NCBI GenBank assembly: GCA_015501605.1
Contig: JADNRZ010000001.1
Coordinates: 1,984,001 to 2,048,000, forward strand
Length of the DNA: 64,000 nucleotides
Reading direction: 5' to 3'
Source: Panaeolus papilionaceus
Taxonomy: Eukaryota; Basidiomycota; Agaricomycetes; Agaricales
Part shown: positions 11,540-23,607 of the stretch, one piece after another
How positions within the stretch are numbered: position 1 is the first letter of the stretch
Layout of the letters: every line of letters begins with the position of its first letter
Made by a program: the position numbers and the translations under genes
The notes under the pieces: model-generated
Database searches by the model: none
Told to the model about the DNA's origin: nothing
What the model saw: the letters and a program-made list of their open reading frames with translations, nothing else

Positions 11540-14500
11540 ATGGTCGCATCTTTCCTACAACACTTAGAGGAGTTGATCGGCGTCCGGACAAGCTCTTCTG
11601 AAGACAAGCTGACCGAAAAGTGGATTGCGTAGGTTGCATTACAATCCAAGTCGTTCGTCTCACTTAGTCGTTTTCAGTACCACGAAGGAAGCACACCGTA
11701 TCAAAGACACACTGGACAGGGCAAATGAATCTTGGGAGGAAACTGACTCCTTGTGGAGTGAATCCATAGCGCTCTCGTCCCAAGATTACGACACGAACTT
11801 GAACTGCGATTCACTTTCTCAAGTCCTGAATAAAATCATATCGTGCGTGGAAGGCAGTCCTTCGAACCACATATCCTCAAATCCCTTCTGGTACATTCAG
11901 TAAACCTAATTCAGATGCTATCATCAAGCCCATTTTACGTATTATACGCTCATCGGACGGAGATGAACAAAAATGCAACAGTCTACTCGAACTCATTGGT
12001 CTGGATGACGTAGATCTGGTGATGGACATCATGGGCAACCAATCGTCTGTAGAAAAGGAGGTAACGATGGACTTTGTGTATTCTGGATAATGGCTGACAT
12101 CAAGGTTAAAATATAGCTTTCACTGGTCGTCAAAGCACAGGCTAGTGCTCCACCTGCCGTCCCCCTTTCTGTCCAGGACCAATGGTCTCATGAAAGCGCT
12201 CAATTACGCATGAAAAATCAGTTCAAATCTAATGCTGAGCGACCACTTTTTTCTGGAACTGCGGTAGGATGAAAACATCTACACGTCCAGTCTGAGCCTG
12301 ATCACGTCATTTTCAAAGGAAGCCCCAGCGGAAGTACTCCCTCATGTGTATTCATCAAGCTCCATGGCACAGGGCAATGTGGTATCACATCTTGGAAGCA
12401 AATATATGTTGCCAATCGGGACAGAGAGGGACATGCATGAGGTTGGCCACCTTCCTGGCTTTGACATCTTTTGTGGGCTAACAAACCACTAGGAATATGA
12501 GGAAGTTATAATCCCACCTGCCAAACCTATACCACCTAAAGCTACTGAACGCCTCATACCTTTGAAAGAGCTTGACTCTCTCGTAAAGGGTAGCTTCCCA
12601 GTAAGTCAGATCAGCTTCGTTCAAACCCACTGTCTATGCCTGACTGTCTGACAGACCTACTCTAGCCTCAACCGTGTCCAATCTATTGTATACCCGACCG
12701 CGTATGGTTCCAATGAGAATCTCCTCATTTGCGGTAGGCCCTGACTCTTGCTCTATTTCAATATATACTTATGCATTCAAACGCAGCACCCACTGGTGCT
12801 GTTCGTACTGCGCCTCGCCTTACATTATTTCATTCTGACCTACTTCTAGGGGAAAACAGACGTTGCTATGTTGGCAATCCTTCGGGTCATTTCACAACAT
12901 ATCACTGATCACACGTCTATCGCAAATTCTATCCAGAGGAATGCATTCAAAGTCATCTATGTGTAAGTCTAGAATTGATCTTAATTACCGTGCAAACCTA
13001 ACTATCATTTAAAGTGCTCCTATGAAGGCATTAGCGGCCGAAATTGTTCGTAAAATTGGCAAACGGCTTGAATGGTTGTCCATAGAAGTACGGGAGCTCA
13101 CAGGTCGGTGTCGGCGTACCCGTTATCGAATCAAGATTCTAACGCAGACGCCGTAGGCGACATGCAGCTCACCCGCGCTGAGATCGCCCGGACTCAGATA
13201 ATCGTGACGACGCCTGAAAAATGGGATGTCGTTACAAGAAAACCTACCGGAGAAGGAGAATTGTCCTCAGTGAGTAACGCCATTGTGTTATACCCTTGAA
13301 GTTATCACTCAATGTTTTAGTCTCTGAAACTTCTTGTCATCGACGAAGTCCATCTTCTGAACGAGGAGCGTGGTTCTGTTATCGAAACCATTGTGGCAAG
13401 GACTTTGAGACAGGTAATCTTGATCAACGCATGCATATATCCATTTGTTCATATATGTCAAAGGTCGAGTCCAGCCAATCGATGATTCGCATTGTAGGAC
13501 TGAGTGCCACGCTGCCCAATTATATAGATGTCGCGGATTTCTTATGGTATGTGGCTTCCGTGAGATCTGCTGCCCAGACGTTTTAATCTTTGTTTGAAGT
13601 GTCTCGCGGCAAAAAGGTTTATTTTACTTCGATTCATCCTTTAGGCCCATTCCTCTGGAACAACATTTTATCGGCGTAAAGGGAAAGCCCGGGAGCGCAT
13701 TATCCCGTAAAAATCTCGACTTCGTCACATTCCAAAAGGTGTCCGAGCTAGTTGCGATGGGTCATCAGGTCATGGTTTTCGTTCATGCTCGCAAAGAAAC
13801 CGTCAAGGCTGCTATGGCACTCAAAGATACAGCCGTTCTTGAAGGCAAGATTGCTGATTTCAGCTGCGAAGACCATCCCCAGTATAACTTCTTTCGCCAA
13901 AAGGTTGGAGAATCAAGAAACAAGGAAATGAAAATTCTATTCGATAACGGGTTTGGAATACATCACGCTGGGATGCTTCGATCGGATCGAAACTTGATGG
14001 AACGGCTTTTTGATGCCAAAGCCCTCAAGGTGGGTTGTTCACAGCTGCTAACGGAATAAGCAGTGACCAACCATCCACTCCAAGGTTTTATGCTGCACGT
14101 CGACCTTAGCTTGGGGTGTCAACCTTCCAGCACATGCAGGTAATATTTTGCCTCTGAACCTTTGGTTTAGCACTAAATAAAATAAATCAGTCGTCATCAA
14201 GGGGACCCAGGTCTATGACAGTTCTAAAAGTAAATTTGTAGACCTGTCTGTTCTTGATGTACTCCAAGTGTTTGGGCGTGCTGGTCGTCCTGGGTTTGAA
14301 ACTAGTGGAGAAGGTTATATTTGCACAACAGAAGACAAACTCACACATTATTTGGACGCCGTCACATCTCAGGTACGCCTAGAAATTTGGGACGTATTGG
14401 TGACTCTATGCTAAACAAGTGATCTAGATTCCAATCGAATCACAGTCAGTCAACCGCTTTCTACATGTTGTAGATGTGGTATATTCACATCGTTTTGCAG

Positions 14501-17401
14501 ATTTCAAGGCGGACTGATAGATGCATTGAATGCAGAAGTAGCCCTTGGAACAGTATCAACCATTGATGACGCAGTCCAATGGCTTGGCTACACGTATCTT
14601 TTTGTTAGGATGCGTAAAAACCCGTTTTTATATGGTATTTGTTTACTCTGTGCATGCCTCTTTTGTTTTTTTGATAAGTGGCATCCAGGCATTCCCCGAG
14701 ATTCTATTGCCGATGACCCGCAACTTGGAGGTCGACGTAACGACCTCATCGTAGACGCTCTTCAAAAACTGGCTTCTGCAAAGATGATCAATTTGGATGG
14801 CTCCAAGCGTGCGTTCCAGATTACTGAGCTGGGCAGGATTGCCGCTCGGTATTATATTTCTCGTGCCTCCATAGAGGTTTTCAATCAACGCTTCCGTCCC
14901 AAGATGTCGGAGGCAGATGTCCTTGCTATGCTCAGTCTCAGCACAGAGGTACTGAATCGCGTTAATAAGAGTCACGTATCCATTTACCGATTTATCTTTT
15001 TCAGTTTGATCAAATCCAGGTCCGCGAATCTGAAATCCCAGAGCTGGAATCTATCACGGAACGCATACCATGCGACGTTCAAGTACGGAGATCTATTCAT
15101 ATAGTTTTCGCCTACTGACTCGTTTTTAGGGAGGGACTGAAACAAGCGCCGGGAAGGTTAATATTCTTCTCCAGGGTTATATTTCTCGTGAAATGATGGA
15201 GGACTTCGCACTAGTGTCAGATATGGCATATGTTGCCCAAAATGGAGGTCGAATAGTTCGTGCCTTGCTGGACATCGCCATCAGTAAAAAGTGGGCGCAC
15301 GTGACAACTACACTCCTCGGCCTCAGCAGAGCTGTAGAAAGCAGGCTATGGCCTTTTGACCACCCATTGAGACAATTTTCTCTGAAACCAGATACTTTCC
15401 ATGCTGTCGAAAAATGGGCAGATGACTGGTCTATGGCACAACTTGCTGCGTCGGATGGTGCATCCCTTGGGACCCTGGTTCATCTCAACCAGGCACATGG
15501 CCAAGCAATCCTCAATGCCACAAAGCAGTTCCCCGCAGTGAGGATCGAGTACAACCTCCAGCCCATAGCGCAAGATGTCTTGAAAATATCAATCATTGTC
15601 CAACGTGCTTTCGACTGGAACGTTAAGCTACACGGGTCGAGTGAACAGATGTGGCTTTGGATAGAGGACACTGAATCGAGCCATATTCATCATATATCAC
15701 AGATCCTCTTCCACTCTACGACATTATCCGTCAAAGTTGTCGCCTTTCTCTCGGTTCCCTCGGGTGAATTACCAGCTTATTTTACCATCCGCTGCGACTT
15801 CAACAGATGGCTCGGCACTGAAGCCATTCAAGACATTCCGCTAGATTCAATTACCATGCCACTGGCAACTCTACCAAATACTCCTATTTTAGGCCTTCCT
15901 CTCCTCAAAGCTCGAGAAATAAAGGGCACACAATTCCCGGACCTTCTATACCGAAAGGTTTCATCATTCAATAATCTACAAACACATGCATTTTGGAATA
16001 TCGCTCAATCCCAGAGCAATGTCCTTCTATGCGGACCCTCCGGCAGTGGTAAAACGATACTGGCGGAGATAGGCATTCTGTGCGTGCCAACCAAATTGTG
16101 TTCAAACGCTGTCACTAACATACCTCTACAGACGTACACTGGGGACCCTTCAGAAGGGTTGGATTCTCGTTGTCTCCTCAACAAAATCCGGAGCAACGGA
16201 CATGCTCCTTGATCTCCGCTATTATACGCACTCCAGCAGAATTGTAGTTCAATCACTTTCATCGGATATGCGCTCCATCCCAGGACAATGTTCCATCGTC
16301 GTAGCCACTGCTTATAACCTCCTCCGTTTGTTGACTAAATCTCGGTTTCCGAGTTCAGATCAACTCAAGCTCGTGGTCTGCGATGAACTAGAGCTTTTGA
16401 ACCCGGAATACGAGTTGGCAATTGCGCTGCTCAAAGCTGTAACACAGGCGTATCCTGTCCGTTATATTGGCCTATCGTCATCTCTGCATGATTGCAAAGA
16501 CCTCGCTGGTTGGATGGATGTGCCCGTAAGCTCCATTTCAAGCTTTAGACCACAAGACCGCGATCAGTCATTGACGACGACGAGGCAAACGTTTTCGATC
16601 CCTTACTCTTCGTCCCTTTACAAATCCATGGCGAGACCCGCGCATCGCATCATAGCTCAAGGAGTGTCAAGGGGTCCGGCTTTGGTATTTGTTCCTTCCA
16701 AGGGTCACTGTCAGTCAGTGGCACGGGACCTCATCACAGAATGTACATTGGAGACAGGAATCGATAAAGGCTATTTATCGCACAACATATCAGAAGACGC
16801 GCTTGAACACTGTCTATTCAAGCTAGAAGACCCGACTCTTCGCGAATATGTCTCCAGAGGCATCGGATTTTTCCATTCGGGAATTAGTAAACAGGACAGG
16901 ACCTATATGCTGGAGCTATACGCGGATGGCCTCATCAAGGTTTTGATCCTTCCCAGGGAATCGTGCTGGTACATTCCAGTCCGTGCAACTATGGTTGTGG
17001 TTATGGGTACCCAGTACGCGTACTTCCAGGATGGAGGAAGCCAGAGAGAGGTTCGAGATTACTCACTTACAGAGCTCGTCAAGATGCAGAGCCGCGCTGT
17101 GCAGCAATCAGGCACAAGTCACTTCGCTCTTTTTTGTCCCTCAGAAAGCCTTGATGTCTATTCAAGGTTCCTGGAAGATGGTCTACCCCTCGAGTCACAG
17201 TTACTTGAAACGGAAACACTTTCTGAGTGGGTTAAGACCCTCCTTCCTGGTCAATCAACGAAGCAAAATATCGTGGACCTGCTTTCCTTCACATATTTTT
17301 CTCAGAGAGTGATCAGCAATCCGTCGTACTATAACTTTACCTCAGGAGACGTGACCCAATGGCTTTCTTCTGTCGCGGACAAGTTACTCGATAACAAGTA
17401 A
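11540..17401 (+). CDS. SLH1: Ski2-like tandem helicase, Slh1/ASCC3 type, with degenerate second cassette
   Basis: Slh1/ASCC3 is the helicase of the ribosome-quality-control trigger complex that splits collided ribosomes. Diagnostic N-terminal text is present: [20 protein letters not shown], then [15 protein letters not shown]. Cassette 1 is intact: APTGAGKT (motif I), [11 protein letters not shown] (Ia), [22 protein letters not shown] (II), LSATLPN (III), [17 protein letters not shown] (V), [12 protein letters not shown] (VI), then a winged helix and one Sec63 domain. Cassette 2 keeps GPSGSGKT but has DELE in place of DExH, LSSSL in place of motif III and [11 protein letters not shown] in place of the QMxGRAGRP motif. 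The protein ends less than 100 codons after that, with no second Sec63 domain; a neighbouring gene's stop is 63 bp away. Estimated length is about 1,550-1,600 aa against roughly 1,950-2,000 for the family. A 14-nt exon (12787-12800) carries the middle of motif I. Confidence 0.88.
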
Positions 17402-17464
17402 TAAGATGTGTTGGCTATCTCTTTAGAATTGTACATTTGATTATTCTGGCGTGAGAGAGGTGGC

Positions 17465-19304
17465 TTATTGCATGTATTCTTTAAGTTTCTGCAGCCTCTT
17501 GGCGGCTTCCCGTAGCGTGTCCAGGTCCTTACAAAACGCGAACCTTGCGTATGCCTCACCGATCTTAGCGTGCTCTTCGCAATAGAACTGAGTTCATGAG
17601 ACATCAGGCGAGTGACAAACTGGCAGGGAGAAATACCAACCTCGCTGACAGGGATCGACGAAACGCCAATTTCCATTGCAATGAACCAGCACGCGCTATC
17701 AAAAAAGGTATTTAGTTCCGGTGTGGCCAACGTTGCTATTCGTAACCTACCGGAAGTCGCGGCCTCGGCCAAGTACACTCTGGGGGAATGGATAATCCTC
17801 AGGGAACTCGACTTTTGAAATATCCTTTTGTACCAAACTCAGCCACTGAGGTGAGGGGAAAGGCATATCTTACCAGGAGGATAAAGTAACTGCCTTCAGG
17901 TTGTGTATATTTCAAACCAAGTTGGTCGAAGGCGTCAGATAAGATTTTGCGTCTCTCTGAATATTCCTCGCGTTGTGTTTCGAAGAATCGGCGCTCCTTT
18001 GCCTGCTCCAGTCCAGCCGCAGCGGCTTCTTGCAACGGGGAATTGGTGCAAAATACAATTCGAGTGGTCGCAGCGAGAGTGGGTTGAATAATGGACTGGG
18101 GCCCAATCAGCCAACCTACGCGCCAGCCAGTAGCTGCGAAGGCCTCTGTACAGAAACAGTCTTTAGAACAACCCGGATCTGGAATCGTTCGCGAAAACTT
18201 ACTTCCTGCCGAACCCACAGTAACAGTCCGATCCCACATTCCAGGAAGAGTGGCGATGCGGACATGTTCCTTTCCATCAAACACCAGACAGTCGTACTTG
18301 TTGAATAAAACGAGATGAATCTAAAAAGCTCCGTCCCAAATTCAAATCAAGGGGCTCTTACCACTTCATCGGACATGACGAGGAGATTGAATTCTTCCGC
18401 AATTGCGGCGATGCTTTCGAGCTCTTCTCGAGTGAAAACTTTGCCAATTGGGTTATGTGGTGTGTTTACGATGATCATTTTTGCCCTAGGAGTAATGGCT
18501 GCACTGAACGTGATAATATGATGAGGTACTGAATAAAATATAGGGGTTCTCGACTGACCGTAGTTCTTTTATGTCAATTGTCCAGTCATTGCTCGTAGGT
18601 TTGGCAATGTGGCTCTTGGGAGGGTGGAATGGGACATAAACAGGCTTGCCTCCATTGAAGGTGACAGAAGGAAGATATTGATCGAAGAAGGGTTCAAACA
18701 TAATGACTTCGTCGCCCTGCTCTAGAAAGGCGGTGAATACGGAGTATTGGCCTAAAAAGAGACTATCAGCGTAAATGTATTGTCAGCAAGCTCCATTGGT
18801 CAGGAACCTTCATTAGCACCGCTGGTAACGAGAATTTCCGATTCGACGTCCAACTCTCTTTGAAGCTGGGGTCCGTAGAAAGCCTTGATAGCCTCTCTGA
18901 GACGAATCCTACCACGTGGGTGTGAATAGTGATTCGGAGCTACTGTCTGAAGTGCTTGTTCTGCAGCAGTAGTTACCCATTTAGGTGGGGCAAAGTTCAT
19001 ATACCCTTGACCAAGGTTAATACAGTCTGCGGGTAAATTCACGGCACTGAGGTAAATTCGGATCTACGTCAGAGGAAGAGGATCTCGTTCATGGGAAGGA
19101 ACATCCCAACCTGAAAATGGACCACACATCGAGAGCAAGGGCCCTACCCTCTTTCAAGCGAGAAGAAAAAGGGATGAGACGGGACCTGTCTTGGGTTGTG
19201 GTATTGATAACAGCGGCCATTGAAGTGCTAGAGATTGATCTATGGACGATTGGTACAGAATGAGATATGCGAATTTGGAAAGTCTTGCAAAGAGAGCGCA
19301 GCAT
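17465..19304 (-). CDS. BNA3: Kynurenine--oxoglutarate transaminase / cysteine-S-conjugate beta-lyase
   Basis: A class I/II PLP aminotransferase of the KAT type, which makes kynurenic acid from kynurenine and can act on glutamine or S-conjugates. The true ATG is at 19304; the leader MLRSLCKTFQIRISHS followed by RSISSTS looks like a mitochondrial presequence. Visible features: INLGQGYMNF, HYSHPRGRIRLREAI, VTSGANEG, PFFDQYLPSV, and a PLP-lysine segment SAGKAFAATGWRVGW. The lysine codon is split by an intron (A then AG), so it does not appear in unspliced translation. Downstream are NSPLQEAAAAGLEQA, the GSYFIL strand, and a C-terminal EHAKIGEAYARFAFCK with the conserved RFxFCK motif. The first translated exon continues past DVWSIF into the catalytic core. 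The gene converges on the helicase with 63 bp between stops. Confidence 0.9.
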
Positions 19305-20477
19305 GTACCAGTTTACCAAACGATAAGATTGTAGTTTTTGAATGAAATGTATGTAGAGCGGAGTAGTAAGCTGATGATGGGGTTTGTTTAGATGATATTC
19401 GGTCGGATAACTGCGGTCCTTCTTTAATCGGCACTCCTCGGCCTTAACGTAGAACTATAAGACAAATTACTACGTGGCGTACTTTTTATAAGTATAAGAT
19501 ATAATTAAGATAAGAGTGGTCTCTACTATATTAATAAAACTCATTAAGAGTGTTATCTTATGTCTGCACCGCCACATGTCACACTATTCCCACTCTCACG
19601 GTCTCCATCCAGGTCCTTTATCACTCTCTGAGTCTTACCATGTATCAATGTCATATACCTGTCTATTCCTTACACTTGGCACCTTTTTATCTACTGGATA
19701 GTGCAAAAAATTTCCGTTATTCTGAACTCGTTCAATTAAACTGTCATTGGCTAACCAACAACCATGCGTTCAAACTTACGCCATTTTACTGACAAAGCTG
19801 GTCACCCTTGCTTCTATCTCCAGTTAATGATGCTGCAACTATTTCATCCGACTCATGCTGCACCCTATCTCTCTGTCTACGCAAGGAGCACCCTTTATCT
19901 ATCTCAGTCTGTCCTTGTGTTTCTATGTTAAAATAGATCCATCCCAAATGTTCAAAATACCTTTTGCATGTCCATCCTGTCTTTCACAATATTTATCTCC
20001 CCTCTGAACACGGATCCTGAGGCACAACTATATACCTTGGTTCATCCTCTCTTTCCGACACTCCACCGACAGGGACCGAGCCTTCTCCGTTTCGATCGAG
20101 TCCAACCAGGATGAAGTTCGGCGCTATCATATTACCCTTTTCGTTCAGTTGGTTCAACCAAGGTCAACCCATTGGCTTCATACTCTTACGCTATCTCTTA
20201 TCCCTCACCACAAGGTCTCGTCGCCCCGATACTATGATCTCCGAAATTCTTCAAACCATTCAGCCGAGTCAGGCCATGTGCTTGGATTCAATGTTTTTAC
20301 TGTCAAGAAATAAGCACCATACCCCATTGACTTCTTTCTTGAAAGCCTCCGCTGATCCAAGCCTGCCCATGGGGTCTGACAAAAACGTGTTTATTTTCCC
20401 TCGACCATGTAATAAAAACCCTCAGGAAAAATTTGTCTCGTCTAGCACCTAGTTGTTGAATTTTCCTCTCTTTGAGA
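19305..20477. promoter_or_regulatory. Long divergent promoter between aminotransferase and ferric reductase
   Basis: 1.17 kb with no supportable gene. The left part is AT-rich, with an AGATAAG site at about 19508-19514 that fits a GATA-factor target; iron-regulatory GATA repressors control reductase genes in fungi, so this is a reasonable but unproven site for the FRE gene. From about 19560 to 20450 the plus strand is strikingly pyrimidine-rich (TCTC, CCTT, CTCTC), typical of a fungal core promoter and long 5' leader. An ATG-initiated ORF of 113 codons (20111-20452) lies inside the leader; it resembles nothing I know and could be a long uORF. Confidence 0.4.
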
Positions 20478-22841
20478 ATGAGTTCTCGTTACCACTTTGA
20501 ACTCGAGTCTCGGGCCCGGGCCGCAGCGTCCACTCCAGCAGACCGCGTTATTCGAAATCAAAAACAACGCGAGCATGTCAAGGAACTCTGGATTTTTCTT
20601 GCCTGCGTCCTTGCTTTCTTGACCGCCATCAGATTCATTCGCTATGTCGTCTCTAGACTGGCCTCCACACAAGAAACCTCTCCACCTGCCAATGAACAAG
20701 ACGACAAAGAAAAGAATAGAGACGAGATCCGTCCTACATCTACCTTCTACAGGTTTCGAATGGCTCTAGCTAGTGGCTTCAGGATTGTATTCTTCAGGCT
20801 GAGCATCACCATCGGTCCAGGATCCATTGCGTCTCTATCCGAGCTTTCTTTCATCCTCATTTACATCACTGCCATGTTTATTTGGCTGTTGGTTGACAGT
20901 ACGCCATTCAACCATTTTTCACGGTTGCCTTACTCATATTTGTAGCTCGAGACCTTTGGTCTGTGATGTACCAAGATCGGGCCGCCCATTTGGCTTCCTC
21001 TCAGTTACCGCTCATTGTTGCGTTGGCGGGAAAGAACAACTTGATTTCCTGTACGTTCCATCAAACTCGTCGCATTCACAACGTTGATATGAACCTGTTC
21101 CAGGGATGACTGGTATCGGTCATGAAAAGGTTAGAGGCTTTTCTCGTGAATAGTCTCAGCACTTATTTCTGTAAACGTCATTCCAGCTCAACGTGCTCCA
21201 TCGAGCTGCCGCAAGGACAAACTTCATCCTCCTCTGGATGCATGCTATCACTCGCGTGGTATCGGGGTAAGTGACTTCATTGTCATCCAAAAAAAGGTGT
21301 TCTAACTTCATCGCATCTATCTATAGCCTTCCCCCGCAATTTGATTTCACCCATAACTGGATGAGGTCGGGGGCAGTTGGCCTTGGAGCTCTCACAATCG
21401 CCACCTTCTTATCCGTCCGACCCATCAGACATGTGGCCTTCGAGTTTTTCCTCGTCACACATATCGTATTCATCTTGTAAGTCAGCAGGATTGTGCGAAT
21501 GATCCCCCACATTCTGATTAGCAATAGCATCTTCCTAGTTGCAGGGTATTATCACGCTAAGGAACAGACGTGAGTGATCTCATTGTCGGCAAAATGTTCA
21601 ACTCATTCGATTCAATTCTTTCAACAGCATGGGTGACTACATCTGGCCAGCCTTACTCGTTTGGGCATTCGACCGTTTCCTCCGCGTTTCTCGCTTGATT
21701 TTAAACAACCGATTCTGGAGCCGCTCACATGGAGGCGATGCCCTTGTCGAACTACTATCAGAGGACACCATTCGCTTAACCCTCCGCCGGCGCTTGTCTT
21801 GGACCCCTGGTCAACATGCATATGTCATTCTACCCTCTGTTAGCAAAATGCCATTTGAGGCACATCCTTTCACAATTGCATCTATCCCATCTAGTGTTAA
21901 CGAAAAGGGCGAACATGACGTTGTTTTCCTGATCAGGGGAAGGGACGGCTTCACCGGGCGGCTGCGTGAGCACGCGGCAGGAAATCCAGCGGGTAGAGTG
22001 TCGGCGTTTTTGGACGGTCCATATGGTTGTCCTCCTGATCTTCGACAATTCACCACTTGTGTCCTGGTTGCAGGTAGGTCGCATTTGATCCAAGCAAGTC
22101 AATTCGGTAATTTAAATCAATACAGGTGGTTCTGGGATTTCATATACGCTCCCTCTCTTATTGGATTTAGTCCGGTATGTTCGCAGATTTTCTATTAAGG
22201 AGATGGCCGCTGATGTATGTCTAGTTTAAGCAAGGAGGACAAACAATCATGCGTGCGGCGTGTCGTCTTTGTATGGGCCGTTAGAGACGCCGGTATGTAC
22301 TGGTTGTTCCATGCTTTGGTGACAGGTCATTGACGACGTCATGCAGCTCATCTTCAATGGATCTCAAAGACCCTAGTCGAGGCGCTGGGCCAAGCCTCAT
22401 CCAAGTTGATCATTGAGCCCAGGATTTACATCACTGGCAAGTCATACCCCATTCCTGAGGTTCCGACGCTTTCGCGTTCTGCCAACTCGGATACGCAGAG
22501 CACCTCTAGTTCCTCGGAAAAATTCCCCTCCTCTCCGGATGCTGAACTGCCCATATACTCTTCCTTGAAACTCATTCATGGCCGTCCTAGTATGAAGAAA
22601 TTACTTCACGAGGAGATCACGAATTCAACTGGTTCCGTATCCGTGGATGGTGATTACCCCATTCTTTTCTCTTCGGTCCGCAATTAATATCTGTTTTCTT
22701 TTTGAAGTCGCGGGTCCTTCTGCCCTTGCGGAATCTATTCGCGGTGCTTTAACTTCTGCACCAGCTTCTCCTCGATCAGTCATGAAAGGCATGGCTCCTG
22801 TCACTCTGCACGTGGAAACATTTGGAATGGTCAAGAAGTGA
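20478..22841 (+). CDS. Ferric/cupric reductase transmembrane component
   Basis: A plasma-membrane FRE-type oxidoreductase that moves electrons from NADPH via FAD and two hemes to extracellular Fe(III) or Cu(II). The N-terminal helices are hydrophobic (ELWIFLACVLAFLTA), and heme ligands appear as two H-x13-H pairs: LHRAAARTNFILLWMH in one exon, and THIVFI..GYYH across a splice. The second spacing is 13 only if the acceptor is CAATAG, which decides the exon. The FAD domain has TPGQHAYVILPSVSKMPFEAHPFTIAS, the HPFTI motif being diagnostic. The NADPH domain begins with GGSGIS across an intron and ends VAGPSALAESIRGAL, then a C-terminal FGMVKK. About 640 aa over about ten exons. No siderophore or ferroxidase gene is adjacent in the window. 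Confidence 0.9.
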
Positions 22842-23607
22842 TAAAGGGGTGATCATGCCACTATTCATTGTATTTGCTTCTTTATATTGTGTTATCTGGG
22901 GAACTCCTGCGGCAAGCAAGGAACTTGTATTCTATTTTGAGGGATGAAATCATCATCCACGTAAACTGTAGCCTTTGAATCTATCATATGCTTGTATACA
23001 TTTGCTTCTGTATTTCGGAATTTTGATACTATGAATTGATGCCGTTCTTCACGTTCAATTATCTACGCATAAGTGGCGCCTTGGTGAACTTCACACATTT
23101 TCGGAATTGCGTGCTTGGAAACAGATATATATTCCGAGATAAGACACCGTGACTGCAGTGCATGCTACCAACTTCAAGTTGAATACGTGTACTTCAAAAT
23201 TCAGACTCCGCCCAGCCATAGACTACAATATCTATTGGGAAGAATAGAAGCATGCGTAACTCTTAGATTTATTGATCGCTGAATTTACCTGATAGTAATC
23301 ATACGAGGTGAAGAAATAAACTCGAAAAATGCGAAAGGTGGAAGGCAATAGGGGGCATGTGACTGTGACCACGTTCCCAGTACATCCCGTTCCCACGACA
23401 CTATCAAGGCTACTCCCACTTTTAAGAGTTCGCGTTTACTCAGTCCTGTGTTCGCTTAACATCTGCGGCCTAGTATTTTCTTGCCACTTTTTACGGGGGG
23501 CATCTGAATTTTGATTTAAAAATAAGTAACGCCTTTGGTAGGTACTATACTTCTGTCCACCAGATCGAACATAGCATCCGAACATTGACGTATGGCGACT
23601 TGCAGCT
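22842..23607. other. Intergenic region between ferric reductase and ANK-FYVE-RING gene
   Basis: 766 bp with the reductase 3' UTR and the 5' region of the next plus-strand gene. Small ORFs occur but none has a coding character. No repeat or TATA box stands out; TATATATTCC near 23125 is the only AT tract of that kind. Confidence 0.35.

Noticed and set aside
19089..19319. Aminotransferase start at 19319 (MVNWYML)
   Set aside because: That codon is TTG; the first ATG in the frame is at 19304.
20111..20452. A 113-aa gene upstream of the ferric reductase
   Set aside because: It has an ATG but no recognisable domain and sits in a pyrimidine-rich leader; kept only as a possible uORF.
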